Source: Cupriavidus sp. WKF15 (GTDB lineage Bacteria; Pseudomonadota; Gammaproteobacteria; Burkholderiales; Burkholderiaceae). From it: DNA of 64,000 bases. A program made the translations under genes and the position numbers. Position 1 is the stretch's first letter. Each line of letters opens with the position of its first letter. The stretch lies in the NCBI RefSeq assembly GCF_029278605.1, contig NZ_CP119572.1:3348001-3412000 (forward strand). Reading direction: 5' to 3'. Below are positions 52,338 to 60,939 of this stretch, in pieces. The notes under the pieces are model-generated. The model was not told where the DNA came from and ran no database searches. It saw only the letters and a list, made by a program, of their open reading frames with translations.

Positions 52338-52359
52338 GCGGGCACCCTTTTGTGCCCGC
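52338..52359. repeat. Hairpin between dgt and the RAYT gene
   Basis: GCGGGCAC and GTGCCCGC pair perfectly (8 bp) around a 6-base loop, CCTTTT. It begins 22 bases past the dgt stop on the minus strand and is followed by AGAAATTGGGG rather than a T run. It may be a weak dgt terminator or a REP-like hairpin of the RAYT element. Confidence 0.55.
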
Positions 52360-52380
52360 TCCGAACGCAAAGACCTGGGA

Positions 52381-53517
52381 CTAGTTACCTTCGCTGACCG
52401 CAAAGATGCGACGGTGCTCGCGGATAGCGTAGCGGTCGGTCATGCCCGCGATGTAGTTGGCGATCAGCCGCGACTGGTCGCCCCCATGCGCGGCCTGGTA
52501 CTGCGGCGGCAGCAGCCGCGAATCCGACATAAACGCCGCAAACAGATCGGACACGATGCGCTGCGCCTTGGACGACATCCGCATGACCAGGTAATGCCGG
52601 TACAGGTGCCGGAACAGGAAGCGCTTGAGCGTGGCCGCCTCTTCGTGGATCTGGGCGCTGAACCCGACCAGCGGCCCCGCCGCTCGCACCGCCTCGATCG
52701 AGCGCGGATTCGCCGCGGCAATGTTCCGGCTGGTGGTTTCGATCAGGTCCACGATCAACGTGTTGATCATGCGCCGCACGGTTTCATTGATCGCGCGGCG
52801 GCCGTTGATGCCCGGGAACGCCTCGGCCACCTCGGCCCGGTGGCGACCCCACATCGGCACTTCGTCGAGCTGTTCCAGCGTCAGCAGGCCCGAGCGCAGG
52901 CCGTCATCGATATCGTGGTTGTTGTAGGCGATTTCGTCGGCCAGGTTGGCCAGCTGCGCCTCCAGCGACGGCTGCGAGCCCTCCAGGAAGCGCCGGCCCA
53001 GTTCGCCAAGCGCGGCCGCGTTGACGCGCGAGCAATGCTTGAGGATGCCTTCGCGCGTCTCGAAGGTCAGGTTCAGGCCATTGAAGCCGCCGTAGCGCTC
53101 TTCCAGCTCGTCCACCACCAGCAGGCTCTGCAGGTTGTGCTCGAAGCCGCCGTGGTTCTTCATGCAGGCGTTGAGCGCGTCCTGGCCGGCGTGGCCGAAC
53201 GGGGTGTGGCCAAGGTCGTGCGCGAGCGAGATCGCTTCGACGAGATCCTCGTTCAGGCGCAGGTTGCGCGCGATCGAGCGAGCGATCTGCGCCACTTCCA
53301 GGCTGTGCGTCAGGCGCGTGCGGAACAGGTCGCCCTCATGGTTGACGAAGACCTGGGTCTTGTACTCGAGCCTGCGGAAGGCCGTACTGTGGATGACACG
53401 GTCGCGATCGCGCTGGAATTCGCTGCGCGACGACGACGCGGGCTCGGCGTGGACCCGTCCGCGCGTCTGCGCGGAGCGGGCGGCGTAGGGAGCGAGATGG
53501 CTTTCAAGGTCGGTCAT
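52381..53517 (-). CDS. dgt: Deoxyguanosinetriphosphate triphosphohydrolase-like protein
   Basis: The 378-residue HD-domain protein has the metal-binding set H...HD...D in [32 protein letters not shown] and [15 protein letters not shown]. The family hydrolyses dNTPs to nucleoside and triphosphate; it belongs to the shorter type 2 dGTPase-like subgroup, whose exact substrate varies. The start at 53517 gives [12 protein letters not shown]; an upstream frame adds 18 residues. It is preceded by aroB (54 bp). Confidence 0.92.
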   Translation of the reverse strand: MTDLESHLAPYAARSAQTRGRVHAEPASSSRSEFQRDRDRVIHSTAFRRLEYKTQVFVNHEGDLFRTRLTHSLEVAQIARSIARNLRLNEDLVEAISLAHDLGHTPFGHAGQDALNACMKNHGGFEHNLQSLLVVDELEERYGGFNGLNLTFETREGILKHCSRVNAAALGELGRRFLEGSQPSLEAQLANLADEIAYNNHDIDDGLRSGLLTLEQLDEVPMWGRHRAEVAEAFPGINGRRAINETVRRMINTLIVDLIETTSRNIAAANPRSIEAVRAAGPLVGFSAQIHEEAATLKRFLFRHLYRHYLVMRMSSKAQRIVSDLFAAFMSDSRLLPPQYQAAHGGDQSRLIANYIAGMTDRYAIREHRRIFAVSEGN

Positions 53518-53571
53518 GCGGCAATCCGTGGGCTGGGTCAGGGTTGCGAGGCATAACCGATCGCGAATCAC

Positions 53572-54678
53572 TTACGCGACCGTGGCCTCGGTGGGAGGTT
53601 TAAGGACTGCCTGCGCCAGCGTCGCGCGCAGGTCGTCATCGGGAACCGTGGTGATGAACGCTTCGCCAAGCTTCTTCAGCAGGATGAACTTGATGCTGCC
53701 GGCTTCGGCCTTCTTGTCCACCTTCATCAGTTCGATATAGCGGTCGGCGCCCAGTTCCGGCGCAACGATGGGCAGCATGGCCGCCTGCGTCAGTTGACGG
53801 ATGCGCGCGCGCGTCTCGGTGTCGATGAAGCCCAGGCGGTGGGACAGGTCCGCCGCCATCACCATGCCACAGCCGACTGCTTCGCCATGCAGCCACTCGC
53901 CGTAGCCCATGCCCGCTTCGATGGCATGGCCGAAGGTGTGGCCGAAGTTCAGGATCGCGCGCAGCCCGCCTTCGCGCTCGTCCTGGGCCACCACACCGGC
54001 CTTGATCTCGCAGGAACGTTGCACGGCCAGGGCCATCAGGTCCGGGTCGCAGTTGTTCAGCGCGGCGATATTGCGCTCGATCCAGGCGAAGTACTCCGCA
54101 TCGGCGATCGCGCCGTGCTTGATTACCTCGGCCATGCCCGCAGCCAGCTCGCGCGGGGGCAGCGTGCGCAGCGTGTCGATATCGGCAATCACCGCGTTGG
54201 GCTGGTGGAACGCGCCGATCATGTTCTTGCCGAGCGGGTGGTTGATGCCGGTCTTGCCGCCCACCGACGAATCCACCTGCGAAAGCAGCGTGGTCGGCAC
54301 CTGCACGAACGGCACGCCGCGCATGTAGCAGGCTGCCGCAAACCCCGTCATATCGCCCACCACGCCGCCGCCCAGCGCGACCAGCGTGGTCTTGCGGTCG
54401 GCGCCCGCCGACAGCAGCGCGTCGAAGATCAGGTTCAGCGTTTCCCACTGCTTGAAGGCCTCGCCATCGGGCAGCGTCACGACGCGCACAGTCTTGCCGA
54501 GCGCCTTCAGGCTGGCTTCCACGCGTGCCGCGTAGAGCGGGCCCACCGTTTCATTGGTAACGATGACGGCGTGCTGGCCGCGCACGTGCGGGCGCAGCAG
54601 TTCGGCGTTGCCGAGCAGCCCCGAACCGATATGGATGGGATAGCTGCGCTCTCCCAGGTCGACTTGTAGCGTGATCAT
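53572..54678 (-). CDS. aroB: 3-dehydroquinate synthase
   Basis: The 368-residue enzyme catalyses step 2 of the shikimate pathway. It shows the NAD site [17 protein letters not shown], the metal-ligand stretches [12 protein letters not shown] and [14 protein letters not shown], and [11 protein letters not shown]. Its ATG overlaps the aroK stop (ATGA), giving the usual coupled aroKB pair. Confidence 0.97.
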   Translation of the reverse strand: MITLQVDLGERSYPIHIGSGLLGNAELLRPHVRGQHAVIVTNETVGPLYAARVEASLKALGKTVRVVTLPDGEAFKQWETLNLIFDALLSAGADRKTTLVALGGGVVGDMTGFAAACYMRGVPFVQVPTTLLSQVDSSVGGKTGINHPLGKNMIGAFHQPNAVIADIDTLRTLPPRELAAGMAEVIKHGAIADAEYFAWIERNIAALNNCDPDLMALAVQRSCEIKAGVVAQDEREGGLRAILNFGHTFGHAIEAGMGYGEWLHGEAVGCGMVMAADLSHRLGFIDTETRARIRQLTQAAMLPIVAPELGADRYIELMKVDKKAEAGSIKFILLKKLGEAFITTVPDDDLRATLAQAVLKPPTEATVA

Positions 54679-55337
54679 GAATGCGTATCTTTAGCCGGCT
54701 GTTCCGGCGCGGCAGCGGCGGGATCGATGCGGAAACCCGCCATTTCCAGTTGCATCAGCACCATATTAGCAAGCTGCGCCACCGAGGGCTTGCCGGTCTC
54801 GATGATGAAATCGGCCACTTCGCGGTACAGCGGGTCGCGCGTAGCGTAGAGGGCCTCCAGCTTGCCCTTCGGATCCTCGGTCTGCAGCAGCGGGCGGTTG
54901 CGGTCGTGCCGGGTGCGCAGCCACAGGTCATGCGGACTGGCGCGCAGGTAGACCACGGTGCCGCGGGCCTTGAGCAGTTCGCGGTTTTCCGCCCGCAGCA
55001 CCGCGCCGCCGCCGGTGGCCAGCACGATGCCGCTGCGCCCGGTCAGCTCGCGGATCATCGCGGCCTCGCGCTCGCGGAAGCCTTCCTCGCCCTCGTGCTC
55101 GAAGATCACCGGAATGCGCACGCCGCAGTGCGCTTCCAGCTCATGGTCGGAATCGAAGAACGGATAGTGCAGGCGCCGTGCGACCGTACGGCCCACGGTC
55201 GTCTTGCCGGCGCCCATCAGGCCGACGAAAAAGAGATTGGGGCGGCCGGTCTCCGTGGCCGTCGGCGAGGCTGTCACTGGATTGTCGTTCGGGAATGCGG
55301 ATTCCGGTCCGCCCTCCCCCGTTGGAAACTGCATCAT
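54675..55337 (-). CDS. aroK: Shikimate kinase with an N-terminal extension
   Basis: The enzyme phosphorylates shikimate. Walker A is [12 protein letters not shown] (39-50), the substrate-binding DSDHELE and [16 protein letters not shown] follow, then ATGGGAVLR and the lid Arg in RNRPLLQ. At 220 residues it exceeds the usual ~173, with about 33 low-complexity residues before the domain. A later start is possible, but there is no obvious ATG before the domain apart from the two at the beginning. It lies after the pil terminator and overlaps aroB. Confidence 0.94.
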   Translation of the reverse strand: MMQFPTGEGGPESAFPNDNPVTASPTATETGRPNLFFVGLMGAGKTTVGRTVARRLHYPFFDSDHELEAHCGVRIPVIFEHEGEEGFREREAAMIRELTGRSGIVLATGGGAVLRAENRELLKARGTVVYLRASPHDLWLRTRHDRNRPLLQTEDPKGKLEALYATRDPLYREVADFIIETGKPSVAQLANMVLMQLEMAGFRIDPAAAAPEQPAKDTHS

Positions 55338-55404
55338 CTTCTTATGTTGAGCCGCAGGCGGCAAGTGGCGGATGCGGCATTGTCGTGCGGGCGGCCCCAC
55401 GGAC

Positions 55405-55435
55405 AAAAAAAGGCCGCATCAGTCGATGCGGCCTT
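55405..55435 (-). terminator. Terminator of the pilMNOPQ operon
   Basis: AAGGCCGCATC and its complement form an 11-bp stem with a 4-base loop, followed on the minus strand by a run of seven T. It lies 72 bases after the pilQ stop and 68 bases before the aroK start, separating pil from aroKB. Confidence 0.92.
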
Positions 55436-55506
55436 GCAGTCTACTGCATCCAGGGTCCCGGGCGCCAATTACGCCTCATTCGCGCCGGGATCCGCATCAT
55501 TCCGCA

Positions 55507-57624
55507 TCATTTCAGCGTCACACTCTCATTCAGCACGCGCGGCGTCAGAAAGACCAGCAGCTCGGTGCGGTTGCGCACCTTGGCATTGCTCTTGAACAGA
55601 TTGCCCAGCACCGGGATATCGCCCAGCCAGGGCACCTTGTCGGTGTCGTTGGACTCGGTTTGCGTGTAGATACCGCCGATGACCACCGTGCCGCCGTTGT
55701 CCACCAGCACCTGGGTCTGCACGTGCTTGGTGTCGATGGCGAAGCCCGACGTCGTCTGGATGCCGACGCTGTCCTTGTTCACGTCCACGTCGAGCAGCAC
55801 ATTGCCCTCCGGCGTGATCTGCGGCGTCACCTCCAGTTTCAGGTTGGCCTTGCGGAACTGGACCGACGTGGCGCCGCTGGACGTCGCCGCCTGGTAAGGC
55901 AGTTCCGTGCCCTGCTCGATCAGCGCCTTGATGTTGTTGGCCGTCACCACGCGCGGGCTCGAGATGATCTTGCCCTTGCCGTCCGCTTCCAGCGCGGACA
56001 GCTCGAGCGCAAGGAAGCGGGTCGCCGCGCTGTTGAATATGCTGACCGCGATGTTCGCCGGATTCGCGCCGTTGATGGCGCCAGCCGGCAGGCTCAGGAA
56101 CGGACCGTTGTCGGAAGTCGTGCCTGGCAGCACGTTGTTGTACGTATTGCCCACCTTGGCATTGTTGTACTGGCCGGCAAAGCCGAGCTTGACGCCAAGG
56201 TTGCGGCTGAACGTATCGGTTGCCTCGACGATGCGTGCCTCGATGATGACCTGGCGCACCGGGATGTCGATCTTGGCGAGGAAGTTCTGCACTTCCTCAA
56301 GCTTGCTGGCAATGTCCGATACGAACAGCTGGTTGGTGCGCGCATCTGCGGTCAGCGAACCGCGCTTGGACAGCATGCGCGAAGCCATGCCGGCGGCGCC
56401 ACCTACACCAACGGCCGGGACCGCGGCGCCGGGAGCGCCCGTGCTTATACCCAGCAGCATCTTGCGCACGTCTTCGGCCCGCTGGTAGTTCAGCTGGTAC
56501 ACCTGGCTGCGGATCGGCTCCAGGTCATTGATCTGCTGCTGCGCCTCGAGTTCGAGCTTCTCCTTGGTGGCCAGCTCGGCCTTGGGCGCGACCCACAGCA
56601 CATTGCCATTGCGGCGCGACGCCAGCCCCTTGGCATCCATCACGATCTGCAAGGCCTGGTCCCACGGTACGTCCTTGAGGCGCAGCGTGATGTTGCCCTG
56701 CACGGTATCGCTGGTGAGGATGTTCAGGTTCGTGAAGTCGGCAAACACCTGCAGCAGCGAGCGGATGTCGATGTTCTGGAAGTTGAGCGACAGGCGCTCG
56801 CCACGGTAGCCCGGACCGCTGATCAGCTTGGTCGGGTCCTCCTTGACGGGGCGCACTTCCACGACGAACTGGGTGTCCGTCTGGTACGAGCTGTACTCCC
56901 AGTTGCCGCGCGGCTCGATGGTCAGGCGGGTATTGCCGCTGGTATCCGTGGCGCGCATGCCCTGCACCGGCGTGCCGAAGTCGCTCACGTCGAAGCGGCG
57001 GCGCAGGTTGTCGGGCAGCGTGGTGCCAAGGAAGTCGACCACCACGTTTTGGCCCTGCTGCGCGATATTGATGCCGGACTCGCGCGAGGACAGGTCAACC
57101 ACCACGCGCCCCGCCCCATCTGCACCGCGACGGAAGTCGATATTGCGCACGGAGGCTCGCCCCGCGGCAACCGCGGTCAGTGCGGCAGGCGCCGCAAACG
57201 TGGGCGTGGCCGCCTTGGCCGCGGGTGCGGCATTATCCAGCAGCACCACGAACTGGTTGCCGCGGACTTCCGTGCGGTAGGTCGCCGCACGCGTCAGGTC
57301 GAGCACCACGCGCGTACGGTCCCCGATCTGCATGACGTTGGCGCCGCGCAGCAGCTTGCCGCCATAGTCATACTGGGCACGTCCTGCGGCAAACCCGGTG
57401 TCGAAGAAATCGAGCGCGATGCGCGCCGGCTTCTGCGTCGTGAAGTCCGCCGGCTTTTGCGCCGGCGGCGACTGCAGGTCGATGGTGAACACGGTCTGCT
57501 CGCCCACGACATTGGCCTCGACCGACTTCACCTGGTTTGCCTGTGCCAGCGCGGCCGGAGCGGCCAGCACCAGCGCCATCGTTGCTGCGCCCGCAAGCGC
57601 CCGGTACCAGCGACCCAGGGTCAT
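55507..57624 (-). CDS. pilQ: Type IV pilus secretin PilQ
   Basis: The 705-residue outer-membrane secretin has a signal peptide (about 1-28, ending PAALA), N-terminal AMIN domains, with repeated signatures such as ARIALDFFDTGFA, an STN/N0-like domain (LSLNFQNIDIRSLLQVFADF near 280), an N1 domain and a C-terminal secretin domain with VIIEARIVEA and VGIQTTSGFAID. It ends RNRTELLVFLTPRVL. The start at 57624 has GGAGGTG 6 bases upstream and overlaps pilP as ATGA; an in-frame upstream ATG adds 14 residues. It is the last gene of pilMNOPQ. Confidence 0.96.
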   Translation of the reverse strand: MTLGRWYRALAGAATMALVLAAPAALAQANQVKSVEANVVGEQTVFTIDLQSPPAQKPADFTTQKPARIALDFFDTGFAAGRAQYDYGGKLLRGANVMQIGDRTRVVLDLTRAATYRTEVRGNQFVVLLDNAAPAAKAATPTFAAPAALTAVAAGRASVRNIDFRRGADGAGRVVVDLSSRESGINIAQQGQNVVVDFLGTTLPDNLRRRFDVSDFGTPVQGMRATDTSGNTRLTIEPRGNWEYSSYQTDTQFVVEVRPVKEDPTKLISGPGYRGERLSLNFQNIDIRSLLQVFADFTNLNILTSDTVQGNITLRLKDVPWDQALQIVMDAKGLASRRNGNVLWVAPKAELATKEKLELEAQQQINDLEPIRSQVYQLNYQRAEDVRKMLLGISTGAPGAAVPAVGVGGAAGMASRMLSKRGSLTADARTNQLFVSDIASKLEEVQNFLAKIDIPVRQVIIEARIVEATDTFSRNLGVKLGFAGQYNNAKVGNTYNNVLPGTTSDNGPFLSLPAGAINGANPANIAVSIFNSAATRFLALELSALEADGKGKIISSPRVVTANNIKALIEQGTELPYQAATSSGATSVQFRKANLKLEVTPQITPEGNVLLDVDVNKDSVGIQTTSGFAIDTKHVQTQVLVDNGGTVVIGGIYTQTESNDTDKVPWLGDIPVLGNLFKSNAKVRNRTELLVFLTPRVLNESVTLK

Positions 57625-58160
57625 GCCGACACCTCCAGCTTCAGGCTGGTCATTTTCTCTTTCCACTCGGATACCCCTTCCCGGACCAATTCGCGCAACA
57701 CGATCTCCTGATCGGTGATGCGGACCACCCGGCCGTAGCTCTGGCCGAGATACTGACCCACCTTGACGTGGTGGATCTTGTTATCAACCCGCACGATGCC
57801 GAAGGTCTCGCCGTGTTTCTTCATCATGCCGAGCATCTTGAAGTTTTCGAGCGGATAGTCCTCCAGCGGCTCGCGGCGCCGCCCGGCTTCGGGCGACTCC
57901 GCCATCATCTTGTTGAGTTCCCCGATCTTGGTCTGCGCGAACGGCTCCGGCGCATTGCGCTCCGCATACTCGCGCGGTACGTAGGGCTTGGGCTCGGGCA
58001 AGGGCGCCGGCGGCTGGGCCTTGGCGTTGCGGGTGGCGTCCATCCACTGGTGCAGCGCCTGTTCGTCGCTGGATCCACACGCGCCCAGCAGGCCGGCGGC
58101 CAGCGCGGCGACGGCAAGCACCGCGGCGCGATGCGTGCAAAGGCTCACGAGGCGGCTCAT
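57621..58160 (-). CDS. pilP: Type IV pilus inner-membrane lipoprotein PilP
   Basis: The 179-residue lipoprotein has a lipobox LLGAC with acylated C28, a Pro-rich linker (APLPEPKPYVPREYA) and a beta domain (about 85-175) with VRVDNKIHHVKVGQYLGQSYGR. It links the PilMNO alignment complex to PilQ. Both ends overlap its neighbours by ATGA, so translation is coupled. Confidence 0.95.
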   Translation of the reverse strand: MSRLVSLCTHRAAVLAVAALAAGLLGACGSSDEQALHQWMDATRNAKAQPPAPLPEPKPYVPREYAERNAPEPFAQTKIGELNKMMAESPEAGRRREPLEDYPLENFKMLGMMKKHGETFGIVRVDNKIHHVKVGQYLGQSYGRVVRITDQEIVLRELVREGVSEWKEKMTSLKLEVSA

Positions 58161-58825
58161 TTCGCACCTCCGGCCGGCTTGGCAGCATTGGCGGCGGCCT
58201 TGCGTTGGGCGGCCTGCTCGTCCGGGTCCAGCGCGCGGTAGGCCATCGCGACCGCCTCCATGGTCAGTCCGCCGTCCTTGGTATTGGCGAGCTGCAGGTT
58301 CTGCATCGACACGATCCGCGACAGGGCAGCGACATCGGCATTGAATTGCGCAACATCGTGATAGCGGCCCGTCACCTTCAGGTTCACCGGGATCTCGGCG
58401 AAATAAGGCTTGAGGACAGCGGCCTGCGGCTTGAACAGTTCGAACTGCAGGCCACGCGCGACGCCGGCATGGTTGACGTCAGCCAGCAGGGCATCCATTT
58501 CCGTCTTGTTGGGAAGCTGGCGTTCAAGCTGCGCGACCCGCTGCTCGACCTGCTTCTTCTGCGCACGCAGTGCGTCGAGGTTCGCGACCTGCGCGACCTT
58601 GGACTGGTAGGCCTGCTTGAGGGTCTCCTGCTCCGAGCGCTGGCGGTCCAGCTCCTCGGACTTGCCGCTCCAGTAGAACTGCCATCCGAGCAGCAGCACC
58701 ACCACCGCCGCCATGATGGCGAACACCACGCGCGGCGCCGTCGGCCAGGTCTCGGGCTCGTTCATATTGAGCCCGCGGAACTGGCCTGCCAGGTCCGACA
58801 GGTTGATTTCGGTATTGAGCCCCAT
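58157..58825 (-). CDS. pilO: Type IV pilus alignment protein PilO
   Basis: The 222-residue protein has one membrane segment (VVFAIMAAVVVLLLGWQFYW, about 29-48), a coiled-coil segment (EELDRQRSEQETLKQAYQ) and a periplasmic ferredoxin-like domain with FAEIPVNLKVTGRYHDVAQF. It pairs with PilN. Its start is 2 bases after the pilN stop and its end overlaps pilP. Confidence 0.95.
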   Translation of the reverse strand: MGLNTEINLSDLAGQFRGLNMNEPETWPTAPRVVFAIMAAVVVLLLGWQFYWSGKSEELDRQRSEQETLKQAYQSKVAQVANLDALRAQKKQVEQRVAQLERQLPNKTEMDALLADVNHAGVARGLQFELFKPQAAVLKPYFAEIPVNLKVTGRYHDVAQFNADVAALSRIVSMQNLQLANTKDGGLTMEAVAMAYRALDPDEQAAQRKAAANAAKPAGGAK

Positions 58826-58827
58826 GA

Positions 58828-59469
58828 TCAGGCCTTTCCGTTGGCGGCCGGCGCCGAGGCCGGGCGTGCCGAGCCATCCTTCTTGTCGGCTGGCGTTTCG
58901 GGAGCGCGATAGGCGAAGCGCATGGAGAATTCGAACAGGCGGCGCTGCTCGCGCAGGTTGTTGGTCATCGTCACCGCCTTGGACTCGACCAGTTCGGCCT
59001 TGTCGAGCCAGGGCACCGCGCCCACATTGCGCAACAGCTCGGAAATGCGCTCGTTGGACTGTGCCACGCCGGCGATCGTGAAGGCCTCGCCAGTCTGCTT
59101 CAGGCTGGTCAGGTAGACCCCTTCCGGCACCTGGCGCACCAGCTCTTCAAGCAGCTGCACCGGGCGGTTGCGTGCGGTCTGCAGGCTTTCCACGGCCTGC
59201 TGGCGCTGCAGCAGGGCCTCGATGTCCTTCTTGAGCGTGTTGACCTCGCGGATCTGGCCGTCCAGCCGCGCATTCTCGGTGGTCAGCACCTGGTTCAGCG
59301 CGGCCACCGATGCGATCTGGCGATCGATATAAAGCCCACCCAGCAGCACCAACAACGCCCCACCCGCGGCGGCGCCGCCAAGGATCGCGTAGACGCGCTT
59401 GCGCCGGGCGGCCTTGCGGGCTTCGTGGTAGGGCAGCAGGTTGACCGACGGGAGCGTGTTCGTTGACAT
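58828..59469 (-). CDS. pilN: Type IV pilus alignment protein PilN
   Basis: The 213-residue protein begins with the PilM-docking peptide VNLLPYHEARK (consensus INLLPYR), then a membrane span (AILGGAAAGGALLVLLGGLY, 28-47), a coiled coil and a small periplasmic domain (VYLTSLKQTGEAFTIAGVA). It binds PilM in the cytoplasm and PilO in the periplasm. It begins 20 bases after pilM. Confidence 0.95.
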   Translation of the reverse strand: MSTNTLPSVNLLPYHEARKAARRKRVYAILGGAAAGGALLVLLGGLYIDRQIASVAALNQVLTTENARLDGQIREVNTLKKDIEALLQRQQAVESLQTARNRPVQLLEELVRQVPEGVYLTSLKQTGEAFTIAGVAQSNERISELLRNVGAVPWLDKAELVESKAVTMTNNLREQRRLFEFSMRFAYRAPETPADKKDGSARPASAPAANGKA

Positions 59470-59489
59470 TCGGATTCCCCCGGGGCGCG

Positions 59490-60575
59490 TTATTGCAGGC
59501 CGCGCAATGCCAGTCCGGCGCTGACGATATACGCCGGCAGGTCGCGCTGCAGGTAGCGCTCGTTGACCTTGCCGTTGGTGACCATGTTGGCGAACGGGTT
59601 CGCCAGCGTGGTGGTGATCTGGGTCTGTTGCTGGATGGCCGCCTGCACGCCAAGCAGAGACGCATGTCCGCCCGACAAGAGGATTTCGTCGACCCGCCCC
59701 AGGCTGGAGCTGGCAATGAAATTAGCCACCGCGGCCTGCACTTCCATGGCCAGCGCTTCCAGCGATGGCTTGAGCAGTTGGGCGCGCCAGGCTTCCGGCA
59801 GCGTGTTCTTGCGTTTCTTGATCTCGGCCTTGAGCGCGTCGAGCGTGAACATGCGCGCGGCGCTTTGCGTGAGCTGGTCGCCGTAGCTGTTCAGGGGCTG
59901 CTCGTACAGCTCCTTCCAGCCCTGGTAGAAGATGGCCTTGGAACGGCTGCCGCCGAGGTGAACGACGGCCACCACCGGCAACGCGCGTGCGTCGGCTTCA
60001 GACATATCGCGCGGCACGCCAAGCATCTGCACGACGGTCCGCTGCACCGCGTATTCCTCGACATCCATGACCTGCGGGCGCAGGCCTGCCATCTCGGCGG
60101 CGGTGACGCGTTCCTGCACGCGGTCGCTGTTGGCCGCGGTCACGCGCACGCCGATACCGCCCTCGGTTTCGCTCGGGCCGATCACGGCAAAGTCGAAATT
60201 GACCGCCTGCGACGGCGGATAAAGCCGGTGCGCCTCGGACTCGACCTGGGAATAGAGTTCGTCTTCGGACAGGTTGTCCGGCAAGCTGACGGTCTGTGAC
60301 TCCGTCAGCATCGAAGGCACGCCAAGCACCACGTCCTTGGTGCGAATGCCAGCCTTGCCGAGCGCGCGTTTGAGCGCGATCCCGACCGCCTCGATATTGA
60401 CCACGTTGCCATCGGCAACGGCACTGCGGTCCAGCAGTTCGCTGGCACACTTTTCCAGCCGGTAGTCCTGCTTGCTGCCCCCTACGGACAGCTCAACTAC
60501 CTTGACACTGGACGACCCGATGTCCACGCCGACCGTAGTCCGGCGCAGAAGCCCCGACAAAATGCCCCGTCGCAA
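59490..60575 (-). CDS. pilM: Type IV pilus actin-like ATPase PilM
   Basis: The 361-residue FtsA/actin-like protein has the nucleotide-binding signatures TVGVDIGSSSVKVVELS, VVAVVHLGGSRSKAIFY and LLSGGHASLLGV. It binds the N-terminal peptide of PilN. The start is TTG at 60575, with AGGGGGT five bases upstream and the family opening MRRGILSGLLRR; no ATG gives a comparable N-terminus. It is first in pilMNOPQ and divergent from ponA. Confidence 0.94.
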   Translation of the reverse strand: MRRGILSGLLRRTTVGVDIGSSSVKVVELSVGGSKQDYRLEKCASELLDRSAVADGNVVNIEAVGIALKRALGKAGIRTKDVVLGVPSMLTESQTVSLPDNLSEDELYSQVESEAHRLYPPSQAVNFDFAVIGPSETEGGIGVRVTAANSDRVQERVTAAEMAGLRPQVMDVEEYAVQRTVVQMLGVPRDMSEADARALPVVAVVHLGGSRSKAIFYQGWKELYEQPLNSYGDQLTQSAARMFTLDALKAEIKKRKNTLPEAWRAQLLKPSLEALAMEVQAAVANFIASSSLGRVDEILLSGGHASLLGVQAAIQQQTQITTTLANPFANMVTNGKVNERYLQRDLPAYIVSAGLALRGLQ

Positions 60576-60939
60576 GGTGACCCCCTGACATTTGAACTCG
60601 CCCCTGGCTTGACTGCTCTAATCGGGCGGGTCCTGTTTCTCGATGAAACGTTTTGCTCTTTTATGTTGGCCGATTCTTACAAAAACCGGCAGTGCTGGCA
60701 ATGTGCCGCTCTGACCACGCTTTTATTTTTGCGACGGCTCCTCCAAAGCGTTGCCAAAACCCCACGGTCGTCGGGTTCCCTTTCCAGCCTTTTTTCTGTT
60801 CTCACATCGGCGCAAACTGCGGCGATCAGGGACATTACATCTTGTAACAGCGCAGTAGCGCCGCAGGCGCCACTGTGCGGGAAGTTGCCGCTATCCCGGA
60901 AGATATAATCCCCCGCACTCCTGACTAGGTTTTTCCCTT
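60576..60939. other. 364-bp divergent promoter region between pilM and ponA
   Basis: No gene is supported here. On the minus strand, CGGCACATTGCCAGCA (60708-60693) has the GG-N10-GC spacing of a sigma-54 promoter, but its -12 part (CAGCA) is imperfect; this could drive pilM. A consensus -10 box for ponA is near the other end. A short plus-strand frame (60609-60908) lacks a ribosome-binding site and family resemblance. Confidence 0.4.
60904..60909 (+). promoter_or_regulatory. Consensus -10 box (TATAAT) of ponA
   Basis: TATAAT lies 31 bases before the ponA ATG, so transcription would start about 24 bases upstream of the gene. The nearest -35-like TTGCCG is only 13 bases away, too close for ordinary use. 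Confidence 0.5.

Noticed and set aside
51421-52360. Complete insertion sequence around the transposase-like gene
   Set aside because: The gene is RAYT-like with no clear terminal inverted repeats or target duplication defining a full IS, so it is reported as a RAYT with repeat-like flanks.
55372-57711. A 779-codon plus-strand frame opposite pilQ
   Set aside because: Antisense shadow in GC-rich DNA; pilQ has secretin motifs, a signal peptide and an ATGA-coupled start.
60609-60908. A 99-codon plus-strand frame in the pilM-ponA intergenic region
   Set aside because: No ribosome-binding site and no family resemblance. It overlaps the ponA -10 box and would end within the promoter region.
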